From contig JAFLRO010000012.1 in NCBI GenBank assembly GCA_022511425.1, forward strand, positions 1 through 46,288: 46,288 nt of DNA, written 5' to 3'. The translations under genes were made by a program, and so were the position numbers. The stretch is from Acetatifactor sp. GTDB taxonomy: Bacteria; Bacillota; Clostridia; Lachnospirales; Lachnospiraceae. Shown in pieces: positions 16,249-25,354 of the stretch (the first letter of the stretch is position 1; every line of letters starts with the position of its first letter). Below the pieces are notes generated by a model. That model was given only the letters and a program-made list of their open reading frames with translations, ran no database searches and had not been told where the DNA came from.

Positions 16249-17811
16249 ATGAGAGAAAAGTATGAATCACTGGCACTTGTACAGCTGAAAGAGCTGGCGA
16301 AGGTTCGCGGGCTCAAAGGTACATCAACCATGAAAAAGGCCGAACTGGTAGAAGCCATGCTGGCAGAAGACGAGCGGCTGAAAAAGCTGGAGCAGGAGAA
16401 TGTAGAAAAGAATCCGCCGGCAACTACTGAGGCTACGCCGGCACAGCAGCCTGCAGAAGCGCTAAGGAGCGCTGCCCCCGGCCGCACGGCTACAGCCCGT
16501 CAGCCCTATCAGCGCAAAGAAAATGCTGTGCGAAACGACAGTACCTATCGTGCAGACGGTGGAGCGAAATCTGAGGACAACCAGAAGACAGAGACTCCTG
16601 TCCAAGATGGCGTTTCTGCCGCTGCTGTGCCCCGTCCCCGCATCACAGAGGTCTATGATGAAAAAACTTATCCCAAGGAGTTAGACAGCGGTGAAGAAGC
16701 CCACGGCATTCTCGAAGTAATGCCCGATGGCTATGGATTCATACGCTGTGACAACTATCTGCCCGGCGAGAACGATGTGTATGTTGCGCCCAGTCAGATA
16801 CGCCGCTTTGGTTTAAAGACGGGCGACATCCTGCGGGGAAATAAACGGATCAAGACTCAACAGGAGAAATTCAGTGCTTTACTGTTTATTCGTACCATCA
16901 ACGGCTATACAACGGAAGAATCCGCGAAACGTATGGCTTTTGAAGATATGACGCCCATCTTTCCCGACGAGCGCATCAAATTGGAAATGCCCGGGTGCAG
17001 CGTTGCCATGAGAGCCATGGACTTAGTGAGCCCTGTAGGTAAGGGGCAGCGTGGTATGATCGTATCCCCGCCTAAAGCCGGAAAGACCACCCTCTTAAAG
17101 GAAGTGGCAAAGTCCATTCTTCGCACTAATCCTGACATGCATATGCTGATCCTGCTCATCGACGAACGGCCTGAGGAGGTCACGGATATCAAGGAAGCTA
17201 TCCATGGCACTAATGTGGAGGTTATTTACTCCACCTTTGACGAACTGCCCGAGCATCATAAGAGAGTGTCGGAGATGGTCATTGAGCGTGCAAAGCGCCT
17301 GGTAGAACACAAGAAAGATGTGGTAATTCTTCTGGACAGCATCACCCGTCTGGCGCGTGCTTACAATCTGGTGGTTCCCCCGAGCGGACGAACTCTCTCC
17401 GGCGGTCTGGATCCAGCGGCGCTGCACATGCCAAAGAGATTTTTCGGCGCAGCCCGGAATATGCGAGAGGGCGGCAGCCTGACCATCCTGGCTACGGCGC
17501 TGGTTGACACCGGAAGTAAGATGGATGATGTGGTATATGAAGAATTTAAAGGAACCGGCAATATGGAGATGATTCTGGACCGGAAGCTGTCTGAGAAGCG
17601 TATCTTTCCTGCCATTGACCTGGCAAAGTCCGGCACAAGACGGGAGGATCTGCTGCTGAACAGCGAGGAACTGGAAGCCATCAACATCATGCGCAGGGCG
17701 TTGAACGGACTAAAACCCGATGAAGCCACCGACCGCATTCTGGATATGTTTGCAAGGACAAGAAATAATAATGAATTTGTTCAGATGGTAAAAAAGAATA
17801 AATTTATATAA
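16249..17811 (+). CDS. rho: Transcription termination factor Rho
   Basis: The 520-residue protein is a complete Rho. Residues 1-45 are the Rho_N SAP-like helix bundle (LVQLKELAKVRGLKG). A low-complexity Ala/Pro/Gln linker of about 90 residues follows. The cold-shock-type RNA-binding domain is around 150-225 (GILEVMPDGYGFIR; NDVYVAPSQIRRF). The hexameric ATPase has Walker A SPPKAGKTTLLK near residue 275, Walker B-like VVILLDSITRLARAYN, and the Q/R-loop region VVPPSGRTLSGGLDP. The frame is open up to a GTG at 16156, but AGGAGG directly precedes ATG 16249, which also gives the normal N-terminus. The extended linker is common in clostridial Rho. A leader of about 110 nt precedes the gene. Confidence 0.96.
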   Translation: MREKYESLALVQLKELAKVRGLKGTSTMKKAELVEAMLAEDERLKKLEQENVEKNPPATTEATPAQQPAEALRSAAPGRTATARQPYQRKENAVRNDSTYRADGGAKSEDNQKTETPVQDGVSAAAVPRPRITEVYDEKTYPKELDSGEEAHGILEVMPDGYGFIRCDNYLPGENDVYVAPSQIRRFGLKTGDILRGNKRIKTQQEKFSALLFIRTINGYTTEESAKRMAFEDMTPIFPDERIKLEMPGCSVAMRAMDLVSPVGKGQRGMIVSPPKAGKTTLLKEVAKSILRTNPDMHMLILLIDERPEEVTDIKEAIHGTNVEVIYSTFDELPEHHKRVSEMVIERAKRLVEHKKDVVILLDSITRLARAYNLVVPPSGRTLSGGLDPAALHMPKRFFGAARNMREGGSLTILATALVDTGSKMDDVVYEEFKGTGNMEMILDRKLSEKRIFPAIDLAKSGTRREDLLLNSEELEAINIMRRALNGLKPDEATDRILDMFARTRNNNEFVQMVKKNKFI

Positions 17812-17839
17812 AAAAGAATAAAATTATTTCATTTAGGTC

Positions 17840-17868
17840 TTGCCAGCATACAAAGCCTGTGTTACAAT
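17840..17868 (+). promoter_or_regulatory. Promoter of rpmE
   Basis: TTGCCA (17840-17845), 17-nt spacer, TACAAT (17863-17868). Confidence 0.7.
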
Positions 17869-17872
17869 AATA

Positions 17873-17900
17873 GCGCTGTTTGTGGTTCCATAAGCAGTGC
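17873..17900 (+). promoter_or_regulatory. Candidate L31 leader hairpin at the 5' end of the rpmE transcript
   Basis: GCGCTGTTTGTGG pairs with CCATAAGCAGTGC along 13 positions, three of them G-U wobbles, with the tip opening into a small loop. The hairpin begins about 5 nt after the -10 element, thus at the very 5' end of the mRNA. Wobble pairs point to an RNA structure rather than a DNA operator. Autogenous L31 leaders are known in several bacterial groups; that this is one is inference. Confidence 0.5.
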
Positions 17901-17946
17901 GGATGAGAACAAAAATATACTTGTGATCATATAGAGAGGTGAAAAG

Positions 17947-18147
17947 ATGAAAGAAGGAATCCATCCCCAGTACTATCAGGCAACCGTAACCTGCAACTGC
18001 GGCAACACCTTCGTGACCGGCTCCACAAAGCCGGAGATTCACGTGGAAGTTTGTTCCAAGTGCCATTCATTCTACACAGGCCAGCAGAAGACGGCAAGAG
18101 CTGACGGACGTATTGAGAAGTTCAACAAGAAATACGGCGTAAAGTAA
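17947..18147 (+). CDS. rpmE: 50S ribosomal protein L31, zinc-binding type
   Basis: The 66-residue protein matches L31 over its full length. Cys16 and Cys18 (TCNCGNTF) with Cys36 and Cys39 ([10 protein letters not shown]) form the zinc site, marking the zinc-containing paralogue. In many Firmicutes this form is replaced by a zinc-free L31 under zinc limitation; no second L31 is in the window. The gene has its own promoter and terminator, so it is monocistronic. GAGAGG precedes the start. Confidence 0.96.
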   Translation: MKEGIHPQYYQATVTCNCGNTFVTGSTKPEIHVEVCSKCHSFYTGQQKTARADGRIEKFNKKYGVK

Positions 18148-18157
18148 GAAGCGCAGG

Positions 18158-18186
18158 AAAAGGGTGGGTGTATGCCCACCCTTTTT
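18158..18186 (+). terminator. Rho-independent terminator of rpmE
   Basis: GGGTGGG (18162-18168) pairs with CCCACCC (18175-18181), loop TGTATG, followed by TTTTT. Confidence 0.9.
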
Positions 18187-18320
18187 GTACCTACAGCAGT
18201 CAAAAATCCGGCGGCATTCGCAAAATATGAACAACGCAAGCTTGCTTGTGTTTGCGTCCCTTCTTTGCTTGATGTTCGCGGGAATAAGCGGCAAAGATAT
18301 GCACAACGAGGAGTTAACAT

Positions 18321-19313
18321 ATGGCTAGGAAAAAGTGTAACCGCTATTCCGGCATCGGCGGCCAGGCCGTGCTGGAGGGCGTTATGATGAAAAATCAGGA
18401 TAAATATGCTGTGGCTGTTAGAAAGCCTAACGGTCAGGTTGCGGTGGAGCTGGAAAACCATCAAGGAGTTCTTCAAGGAAATAAGCTTAAGAATATTCCC
18501 TTTATCAGAGGAATCTTCAACTTTATTGACTCTCTGGTTCTGGGCATGAAATGTCTGAATTACTCCGCTTCTCTTTACGATGAGAATGAGAACGACGGCA
18601 GAAAGGGCGGCAGTGGAGAGAAATTGATGACGGGTCTTGTGACGGTGTTCTCCATCGCGCTGGCGATAGGTATTTTTGTGGTGCTCCCCTATTACCTGGC
18701 ATCTCTGTTTAGCGGTAATTTGCTAAATTCATCTCTGTTAGCAATCATTGAGGGCGTTATCAGAATTGTGATCTTCCTGGTATACATCTGTGCTATCAGC
18801 TTGATGAGTGACATCAAACGGCTTTTTAAATATCATGGGGCAGAGCACAAGTGCATCAACTGCATCGAGAGAGGCAGACCCCTGACGGTGCGGAATGTAA
18901 TGCGAAGTTCCAGAATTCATAGGAGGTGCGGCACCAGCTTCATCTTTTTTGTTCTGTTTGTCAGCATCATTCTGTTTTTCTTTATCAGGGCGGAGAATCC
19001 TTTTCAGAGAGTGGTGCTGCGAGTACTGCTAATGCCAGTGATAGCAGGTATTTCTTACGAAATTATCCGTCTGGCAGGGCGAAGCAACAACATTCTGGTG
19101 CGCATTATCTCTGCGCCGGGTATGTGGATCCAGCGGCTGACTACAAAGGAGCCTGACAAGAGTATGGCGGAGGTTGCCATTGCAGCGGTGGAAGCTGTAT
19201 TTGACTGGAGACAGTTCCTCCACGAAAATTTCGGTTATGCGTTGGAAGAGCTTTTGGGGGAGAGAGAATCCGGGGAAAATTCAGCTATGGGAAATAACTC
19301 GGAGGAACCATGA
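18321..19313 (+). CDS. DUF1385 (YqhQ-like) membrane protein
   Basis: The 330-residue protein matches the DUF1385 family. The N-terminus has the conserved GIGGQAVLEGVMM block. Membrane segments are seen at about 100-130, 145-165, 210-230 and 235-255. The family motif YHGAEHKCINC sits on the cytoplasmic loop, followed by HRRCGTSF. The function is unknown; the gene is conserved next to prmC and prfA in many clostridia, as here. It overlaps prmC by 4 nt (ATGA), implying translational coupling. GAGGAG precedes the start. Confidence 0.9.
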   Translation: MARKKCNRYSGIGGQAVLEGVMMKNQDKYAVAVRKPNGQVAVELENHQGVLQGNKLKNIPFIRGIFNFIDSLVLGMKCLNYSASLYDENENDGRKGGSGEKLMTGLVTVFSIALAIGIFVVLPYYLASLFSGNLLNSSLLAIIEGVIRIVIFLVYICAISLMSDIKRLFKYHGAEHKCINCIERGRPLTVRNVMRSSRIHRRCGTSFIFFVLFVSIILFFFIRAENPFQRVVLRVLLMPVIAGISYEIIRLAGRSNNILVRIISAPGMWIQRLTTKEPDKSMAEVAIAAVEAVFDWRQFLHENFGYALEELLGERESGENSAMGNNSEEP

Positions 19314-20194
19314 CTTACGGTGAGGTTTTTGAAGAGGGAAAAAGACGGCTGACAGAAGCCGCCATAGAGGAAGCTGTGTTGGATGCCAGACTGCTATTGG
19401 AGCATGTCTGCGGAACAGACAGGAATACATTGCTGGCTCACGCTGACAGGCTTGTGACAGAGGAAGACAGACTGCGCTATCAGGAACTTATTAAGCGGCG
19501 AGCAAGCCGTATTCCACTTCAGCAGCTGACAGGTGTGCAGAATTTTATGGGACTGGATTTTCTGGTGAATGAGCATGTGCTGATTCCAAGGCAGGACACG
19601 GAGTTTCTGGTGGAGGAAGTCTTGAAGAATCTTCATGACGGCATGAGAGTACTGGATCTGTGCACTGGTACGGGCTGTATCCTGATCAGTCTTCTGCGGT
19701 ATACTAATGACTGTCAGGGGCTGGGCGTGGACATTTCGCCGGAGGCACTGGCGGTGGCTAAGATGAATGCCCGCCGGCTGCTTACGGGAAACGGTGAATC
19801 AGCTGAGAGTGAACGTAGGGGGCATCTGCAGTTTTTGGAGAGCGATCTGTATGAGAGGGTGGAGGGCATCTTTGATATAATTGTTTCCAACCCGCCGTAT
19901 ATCCCTACAGAGGTCATCGATACGCTGATGCCGGAGGTGCGGGAGCATGAGCCCAGACTGGCCTTGGACGGCAGTGAGGATGGGCTCTTATTTTACAGAA
20001 GGATCATAGAGGGATGCAGGACGCACCTGAAAGGGGGCGGCATGCTGTTTTTTGAGATCGGTCATGACCAGGGAGCGGCAGTCAGCGAACTTATGGAACA
20101 GGCAGGTTTTCTGGAGGTTCAGGTTACTAAGGATTATGCCGGTCTGGACAGAGTGGTGTCCGGGCTCCTGGAGTTTGAGCCGCTAAAGCGGTAG
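19310..20194 (+). CDS. prmC: Peptide chain release factor N5-glutamine methyltransferase
   Basis: The 294-residue protein is PrmC (HemK). It has an N-terminal helical domain that recognises the release factor (about 1-90), then a SAM-dependent methyltransferase domain. This contains [15 protein letters not shown] for SAM binding and NPPY at 194-197 for the glutamine side chain. It methylates the Gln of the GGQ motif in release factors 1 and 2. Its target prfA lies 14 nt downstream in the same operon, so substrate and modifier are made together. Confidence 0.95.
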   Translation: MTYGEVFEEGKRRLTEAAIEEAVLDARLLLEHVCGTDRNTLLAHADRLVTEEDRLRYQELIKRRASRIPLQQLTGVQNFMGLDFLVNEHVLIPRQDTEFLVEEVLKNLHDGMRVLDLCTGTGCILISLLRYTNDCQGLGVDISPEALAVAKMNARRLLTGNGESAESERRGHLQFLESDLYERVEGIFDIIVSNPPYIPTEVIDTLMPEVREHEPRLALDGSEDGLLFYRRIIEGCRTHLKGGGMLFFEIGHDQGAAVSELMEQAGFLEVQVTKDYAGLDRVVSGLLEFEPLKR

Positions 20195-20208
20195 ATTGTG
20201 AGGAAGTT

Positions 20209-21288
20209 ATGTTTGATAAATTGGAAGATTTACTGATCCGGTTCGAGGAGATCATGGGAGAATTGAATGAGCCCACGGTGACAAACAATCAGGATCGTTT
20301 CCGTAAACTGATGAAGGAGCAGAGCGATCTGACTCCTATTGTGGAAGCATATAAAGAATATAAGAAAAGCAGACAGGATATCGAGGACTCGCTAGCCATG
20401 TTAGATGAGGAGAGCGACGAAGAGATGCGGGACATGCTCAAAGAAACTCTGAATGAGAGCAAGACCCGGCTCGAGGAACTGGAGCAGGAACTAAAGATTT
20501 TGCTTTTGCCCAAGGATCCCAATGATGACAAGAATGTGATCGTGGAAATCCGTGCCGGTGCCGGCGGGGACGAGGCTGCTCTTTTTGCCGCTGAGATTTA
20601 CCGGATGTATGTACACTATGCTGAAGACCAGCACTGGCGGGTGGAAATGTTGAACGCTGATGAGATCGGTATCGGCGGTATGAAAGAAGTACAGTTCATG
20701 ATCACCGGTCAGGGCGCGTACTCCAAGATGAAATATGAGAGCGGGGTGCACCGTGTTCAGAGAGTGCCGGAGACAGAGAGCGGAGGTCGTATCCACACCT
20801 CTACCATCAGCGTGGCTGTGATGCCCGAAGTGGACGAAGACATTGACATTGTTATAGAAGATAAGGATATCAGGATCGATGTAATGCGAGCCTCGGGCAA
20901 TGGCGGTCAGTGTGTGAACACCACGGACTCTGCGGTGCGTCTCACCCATTATCCCACGGGTATTGTGGTATACAGCCAAACGGAGAAGTCCCAGATCCAG
21001 AACAAAGCAAAAGCTTTTGCTTTGCTGAAGGCAAAGCTCTATGATATGGAGCAGCAACAGCGGCATGATGCGGAGGCAGAGATGCGGCGCAGTCAGATTG
21101 GCACAGGTGACCGCTCTGAGAAGATCCGCACCTACAATTTTCCCCAGGGGCGCGTCACCGACCATCGAATCAACCTGACCTTGTATAAATTGGACAAAGT
21201 CATGAACGGGGATATTCAGGAGATCGTGGAAGGATGCATTGCAGCCGACCAGGCAGCTAAGCTGAGTAAACTGAACGAGAATGCCTGA
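20209..21288 (+). CDS. prfA: Peptide chain release factor 1
   Basis: The 359-residue protein is RF1. The stop-codon-reading tripeptide, of the RF1 form P-x-T, is PET at 187-189 ([15 protein letters not shown]). The catalytic GGQ is at 232-234 ([17 protein letters not shown]). It releases peptides at UAA and UAG. The Gln of GGQ is the substrate of PrmC, encoded just upstream. GAGGAAG precedes the start. No clear terminator follows; the next promoter starts about 30 nt after the stop. Confidence 0.97.
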   Translation: MFDKLEDLLIRFEEIMGELNEPTVTNNQDRFRKLMKEQSDLTPIVEAYKEYKKSRQDIEDSLAMLDEESDEEMRDMLKETLNESKTRLEELEQELKILLLPKDPNDDKNVIVEIRAGAGGDEAALFAAEIYRMYVHYAEDQHWRVEMLNADEIGIGGMKEVQFMITGQGAYSKMKYESGVHRVQRVPETESGGRIHTSTISVAVMPEVDEDIDIVIEDKDIRIDVMRASGNGGQCVNTTDSAVRLTHYPTGIVVYSQTEKSQIQNKAKAFALLKAKLYDMEQQQRHDAEAEMRRSQIGTGDRSEKIRTYNFPQGRVTDHRINLTLYKLDKVMNGDIQEIVEGCIAADQAAKLSKLNENA

Positions 21289-21318
21289 TGTTGCTGAATG
21301 AGAATGTCTGATGATTGA

Positions 21319-21347
21319 TTGACAAAAAGAAATGTCCCCTTTAAAAT
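21319..21347 (+). promoter_or_regulatory. Promoter of the signalling operon (HD-GYP regulator and two hybrid kinases)
   Basis: TTGACA (21319-21324), 17-nt spacer, TAAAAT (21342-21347): near-consensus, 54 nt before the ATG at 21401. The closely spaced genes to 28024 can all be read from it. Confidence 0.75.
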
Positions 21348-21400
21348 AAAATTATATCAAAACGATTAAGGACATCTCTGCGGCGGCAGGCAGGAATGTA

Positions 21401-22489
21401 ATGAGGATAACGGGCATGAGCGAAGTGATATTGGTAGTCGATGACGATACCGCAAACCTGATGTTGGCAAAGAAAATATTGGGCGAAGATTTTCGGATCG
21501 CTGCTGCCAATTCCGGCGAGGCAGCCTGTCGCTATCTTGAAAATAACAAGCCGGATCTTGTTCTGGTGGATATCAATATGCCTGATATGGACGGCTTTGA
21601 GTTGGTGGGCAAAATGAAGGCCAATCCTCAGTGGCGGTTCATTCCCGTCATTTTCCTTACGGCCGATAAAAACGAAGATACGGAAGTACGCTGTTTTCAG
21701 GTTGGCGCTGTCGACTTTGTTGGAAAGCCCTTTATGCCTGAAATCCTGACAAGCCGCGTCAAGAGGACATTGGAGCTGGAGCAATATCGGAATAGTTTAG
21801 AGAACATGGTGGAGGAGCAGGCTCAGCAGCTGACAGGGGCGTTTCGGCGCATCAGTGAGATGCAGGAGCATGTGGTTGTGGGGTTGGCAAACCTGATTGA
21901 AAGCCGTGATGGCAGCACGGGTAAGCATGTGAAAAATACGCAGACATATGTGCGGATGATCGCGGAGGAGTTGGAGCGCAGAGATCTTTTTTCTGATGCT
22001 CTCACCCGGGATTACATAGAAAAGCTGTGTAAGGCAGCGCCTCTTCACGATGTGGGAAAAATTCAGGTGCCTGACAGTATTCTGCAAAAACCCGGCAAAT
22101 TGACGGAAGAAGAGTATGAGCAGATGAAGTCCCATACCACCTGCAGTTCTACTATATTGGACGAGATTATCGGCGATGTGGAGGAGGAAGATTATATCCG
22201 CCTGGCAAAGGATGTGGCGATGTACCATCATGAACGCTGGGATGGGAAGGGGTATCCCACCGGCTTAAGCGGAGAGCAGATTCCGCTGGGAGCCCGGATC
22301 ATGGCGCTGGCGGATGTGTTTGACGCCCTCTATGAGGAGCGCTGTTATAAGCCAGCTATGCGGCCTATAGAAAAAATTTATCAGATTTTGGCTGAGGGCA
22401 GGGGAACCCAGTTCGACCCCACAATTACAGATGTATTCTTAAGTCTGGACAAACAGCTTCGGGAGCATCTTGAGAATCGTGGCTGGTAG
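21401..22489 (+). CDS. Response regulator with REC and HD-GYP domains (predicted cyclic-di-GMP phosphodiesterase)
   Basis: The 362-residue protein has a receiver domain (about 8-125) with an intact acidic pocket (VVDDDT), phospho-acceptor Asp57 in LVLVDINMPDMDG and switch residues ending in GKPF. A coiled linker leads to an HD-GYP domain (about 150-350). The metal-binding HD is H216-D217 in APLHDVGKIQVPD, and the diagnostic motif HHERWDGKGYP is complete at 276-286. HD-GYP enzymes with this motif usually hydrolyse cyclic-di-GMP, so phosphorylation would control that messenger. A second start, ATG 21416 (MSEVILVVDD), is also possible. The two hybrid kinases encoded behind it are the likely phosphate donors. 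Confidence 0.92.
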   Translation: MRITGMSEVILVVDDDTANLMLAKKILGEDFRIAAANSGEAACRYLENNKPDLVLVDINMPDMDGFELVGKMKANPQWRFIPVIFLTADKNEDTEVRCFQVGAVDFVGKPFMPEILTSRVKRTLELEQYRNSLENMVEEQAQQLTGAFRRISEMQEHVVVGLANLIESRDGSTGKHVKNTQTYVRMIAEELERRDLFSDALTRDYIEKLCKAAPLHDVGKIQVPDSILQKPGKLTEEEYEQMKSHTTCSSTILDEIIGDVEEEDYIRLAKDVAMYHHERWDGKGYPTGLSGEQIPLGARIMALADVFDALYEERCYKPAMRPIEKIYQILAEGRGTQFDPTITDVFLSLDKQLREHLENRGW

Positions 22490-22546
22490 CATCACAAAGG
22501 ATTTTTGTCGGTTATGAGCCGTATGAATGGCAGAATGAGAGGAAAC

Positions 22547-25348
22547 ATGACACAAAAAAAAGAAAAGGAACCTAAAAGATCTATAGAGCGGGTCATTCTA
22601 GTGATATACAGCATATATACCTTAGCTATGACAGGAGTAGCGGTACTGGGCGGCTGGGGTCAGTGGGTGCCGCCTGTGATTGTTTCCGCAATGGTGATTT
22701 CCTGGGGTGTATTTATTAAGAAATATAAAGATTACCGTTTTCGTGCTTTTTTCACTGCCTCTTTGGTCTGGATGAATTTCATCATCTATGGTGTGCACTC
22801 GGATGATTATTTCAGCTTTTTGCCTACTATGACAGGTATGATGATTTTACTGAGTCTCTATTGCATTCCCGAGATTATGTACATATCAGCAGGAGCATCC
22901 ACCTTCCTGCTTTTTTATCACAGCGTGATACGGAATAGCTTTGACATTTTTGGCCAGGAGGATACGTATCGGCTTATTTTACGAATCGTGTCGGTCTATC
23001 TGGTGGAGTATGTCGCTTATTATCTGATTCGAAACCAGATCGATACGAATAAGCGGCTATTGGAGAATATCGATGCGCTGAACTCGGCGGAGCGCAGCAA
23101 AGATGACTTTATGGCAAACGTATCTCATGAGATTCGAACCCCGATCAATACTATCTGCGGTATGAGTGAGATGCTGCTGAGAGAGGAGCTTCAATCCAAT
23201 GTCAGGAGTGAAGTGTTTGACATCCAGACGGCCGGCCGTAATCTATTGTCCATTGTCAGCGATATTCTTGACTTTTCCGAATTAGAATCCGGCAAAATGG
23301 ATCTGATTGAGGAGCCATACAATATCACCTCAACATTGAATGATGTCATGAACATGACGAACGCACAGCTCAACGGAAAGAATCTGGAGCTGATCGTTGC
23401 CTGTGATGCCACTATTCCCAGCGGTCTGATGGGAGATGAGCAGAAGCTTCGCAGGGTCATTATGAACCTGGTGAACAATGCGGTAAAATTCACGGCAGAA
23501 GGCTGTGTGACCATCTCCATCTCTGCCCGCAAGGAGGAGTATGGTATCAACCTGATCATCAACATAAAGGACACCGGTATCGGTATGAATGACGCCGAAC
23601 TGGAAAAGCTGTTTTCCAGCTTTAATCAGGTGGATACAAAGCGCAACCGTCAGGAAGGCGGTGTGGGACTTGGGCTTTCCATTTCCCAGGCTATTGTTAA
23701 AAAGATGGGCGGCTTTATCACTGTAAAGAGTACACCCGGACAAGGCAGCGAATTCCAGTTTGTGGTGCCCCAGAAGGTGGTGGACGAGGAGCCTATTATC
23801 TCCCTGAACAATCCGGAGGATATCCGTGTTGCATCTTATATCAATATGGAAAAGTATACCTATGCGGCTATTCGTGACGGATATGAGGATTGTATAAAAA
23901 CCATGGTGGACCAGCTGGGAGTCCGTCTAAAGCAATGCCGCAATCTGGCGGAACTGAAGCGTCGGCTGGAAACAGCATCTTATTCCCATGTGTTCATATG
24001 TTGGGAGGAGTACTGCGAGGACAGGGAATGGTTCGATGAACTTGCCCTGCAGATACCGGTAGTGCTGGTGCTGGACAGAGAGAATGATGAGAAAGTTGCC
24101 GGTCCGCTGCTTCGCATTTACAAGCCTTTCTATGCTGTTGCCATGGCAGCAGTCCTGAACGGTGAGCGTGTTATCCAGAGCCTGAACCAGGAGGCTCGCA
24201 GTGGCGGTCGGTTCATTGCGCCTTCCTCCAGCATCCTGGTGGTGGACGACAATATGATGAACATAAAGGTGGTCGAGGGCTTGCTGCGCCCTTATCAGAT
24301 CAAAGTTTTTGCTGCGTATAGCGGCAAGGAAGCTTTGAAGAAGATAGAGTCCATGGACTATGATTTTGTTTTCATGGATCACATGATGCCGGAGATGGAT
24401 GGCGTGGAAACCATGCACCGGATTCGTCAGAAGCCGGGAAGGTATTTCCAGACTGTACCAATCATCGCGCTGACGGCAAATGCTATCGGCGGTGCTCGGG
24501 AAATGTTCCTGGCGGAAGGATTCCAGGACTTTGTAGCGAAACCTATTGAGTTGTCAATTCTTGAGCGTGTGTTGTTAAAGTATATTCCCGAACATAAAAT
24601 CACTAAGGTGAACCCGGAGGAGGCTGCAAGACAGGCAGCGAAGTCAGGCGATGTATTGGATTTTCAGGCGTTCCCGAAGGAGATAGACAGTGCTCAGGGA
24701 ATCAACGTGAGACAGGGTATCGCCTATTGTGGCGGAAAGGTTCAGGATTATCTTGAGGTAGTGCAGATCTACTATGCTACCGGGATGGAAAAGATACTGG
24801 AGATAGAGAACTTCTATGAGCAGAGGGATTGGAAGAATTATTCCATCCTTGTGCATGCGGTGAAAAGTACTTCTCAGGGCATTGGTGCAAAACAGCTGTC
24901 CGATATGGCAAAGGATCTGGAGTACGCCGGTAAAAGCATGGACGAGTACTTTATTGACAGCCATCACAAGGAGATGATGGAAGAGTATCAGCGAATTCTG
25001 AATCTGCTGGGATCGGACGAGAGGATCAACCCGGATGCCGGACAGGCGACAAAGACTGCAGAGCCTGATGGGAAAGAGGCGGAAGCCACAGGCCAGGAGG
25101 GACTGTCAGTTGAGGAATTACCGGAGCTTACGGCGGAGGAGTACAATACGCTGCTTAACGAACTGAAGGAGGCTCTTGGAACTTTTGAGAATGATGCCGT
25201 AGAGGACATTCTCGTTAAAATGCAGGGATATAAATACAGGGATGAACCGCTGGCAGCACTGGTAGAGCCCATCCGGAAAAAGGCAGCAATGTTTGACTTT
25301 ATGGGGGCTGAAGACGAACTGACGGGCATCAGAGAAAGGCTGGGGTAA
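22547..25348 (+). CDS. Membrane hybrid histidine kinase: 6TM - HisKA - HATPase - pseudo-REC - REC - Hpt
   Basis: The 933-residue protein begins with about six membrane segments and no large outer domain, so it probably senses a membrane or intramembrane signal. The HisKA box ANVSHEIRTPINT holds the autophosphorylated His (about 194). The HATPase domain has NNAVKF, DTGIGM and GVGLGLS. A receiver-like region follows (about 430-560) without an acceptor Asp. The true receiver has ILVVDDNMMN and FVFMDHMMPEMDG (about Asp611). The C-terminal Hpt domain has VHAVKSTSQGIGA (about His770). Starts further upstream (TTG 22505, ATG 22514) are possible; ATG 22547 is chosen because AGAGGA lies just before it. 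It lies 57 nt after the HD-GYP gene and 6 nt before the next kinase gene. The Hpt could pass phosphate to the HD-GYP regulator. Confidence 0.92.
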   Translation: MTQKKEKEPKRSIERVILVIYSIYTLAMTGVAVLGGWGQWVPPVIVSAMVISWGVFIKKYKDYRFRAFFTASLVWMNFIIYGVHSDDYFSFLPTMTGMMILLSLYCIPEIMYISAGASTFLLFYHSVIRNSFDIFGQEDTYRLILRIVSVYLVEYVAYYLIRNQIDTNKRLLENIDALNSAERSKDDFMANVSHEIRTPINTICGMSEMLLREELQSNVRSEVFDIQTAGRNLLSIVSDILDFSELESGKMDLIEEPYNITSTLNDVMNMTNAQLNGKNLELIVACDATIPSGLMGDEQKLRRVIMNLVNNAVKFTAEGCVTISISARKEEYGINLIINIKDTGIGMNDAELEKLFSSFNQVDTKRNRQEGGVGLGLSISQAIVKKMGGFITVKSTPGQGSEFQFVVPQKVVDEEPIISLNNPEDIRVASYINMEKYTYAAIRDGYEDCIKTMVDQLGVRLKQCRNLAELKRRLETASYSHVFICWEEYCEDREWFDELALQIPVVLVLDRENDEKVAGPLLRIYKPFYAVAMAAVLNGERVIQSLNQEARSGGRFIAPSSSILVVDDNMMNIKVVEGLLRPYQIKVFAAYSGKEALKKIESMDYDFVFMDHMMPEMDGVETMHRIRQKPGRYFQTVPIIALTANAIGGAREMFLAEGFQDFVAKPIELSILERVLLKYIPEHKITKVNPEEAARQAAKSGDVLDFQAFPKEIDSAQGINVRQGIAYCGGKVQDYLEVVQIYYATGMEKILEIENFYEQRDWKNYSILVHAVKSTSQGIGAKQLSDMAKDLEYAGKSMDEYFIDSHHKEMMEEYQRILNLLGSDERINPDAGQATKTAEPDGKEAEATGQEGLSVEELPELTAEEYNTLLNELKEALGTFENDAVEDILVKMQGYKYRDEPLAALVEPIRKKAAMFDFMGAEDELTGIRERLG

Positions 25349-25354
25349 AGCGAT

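Noticed and set aside
20491..21165. Open frame of 224 codons opposite prfA
   Set aside because: Antisense shadow of release factor 1; composition (His/Leu-rich) is typical of such shadows.
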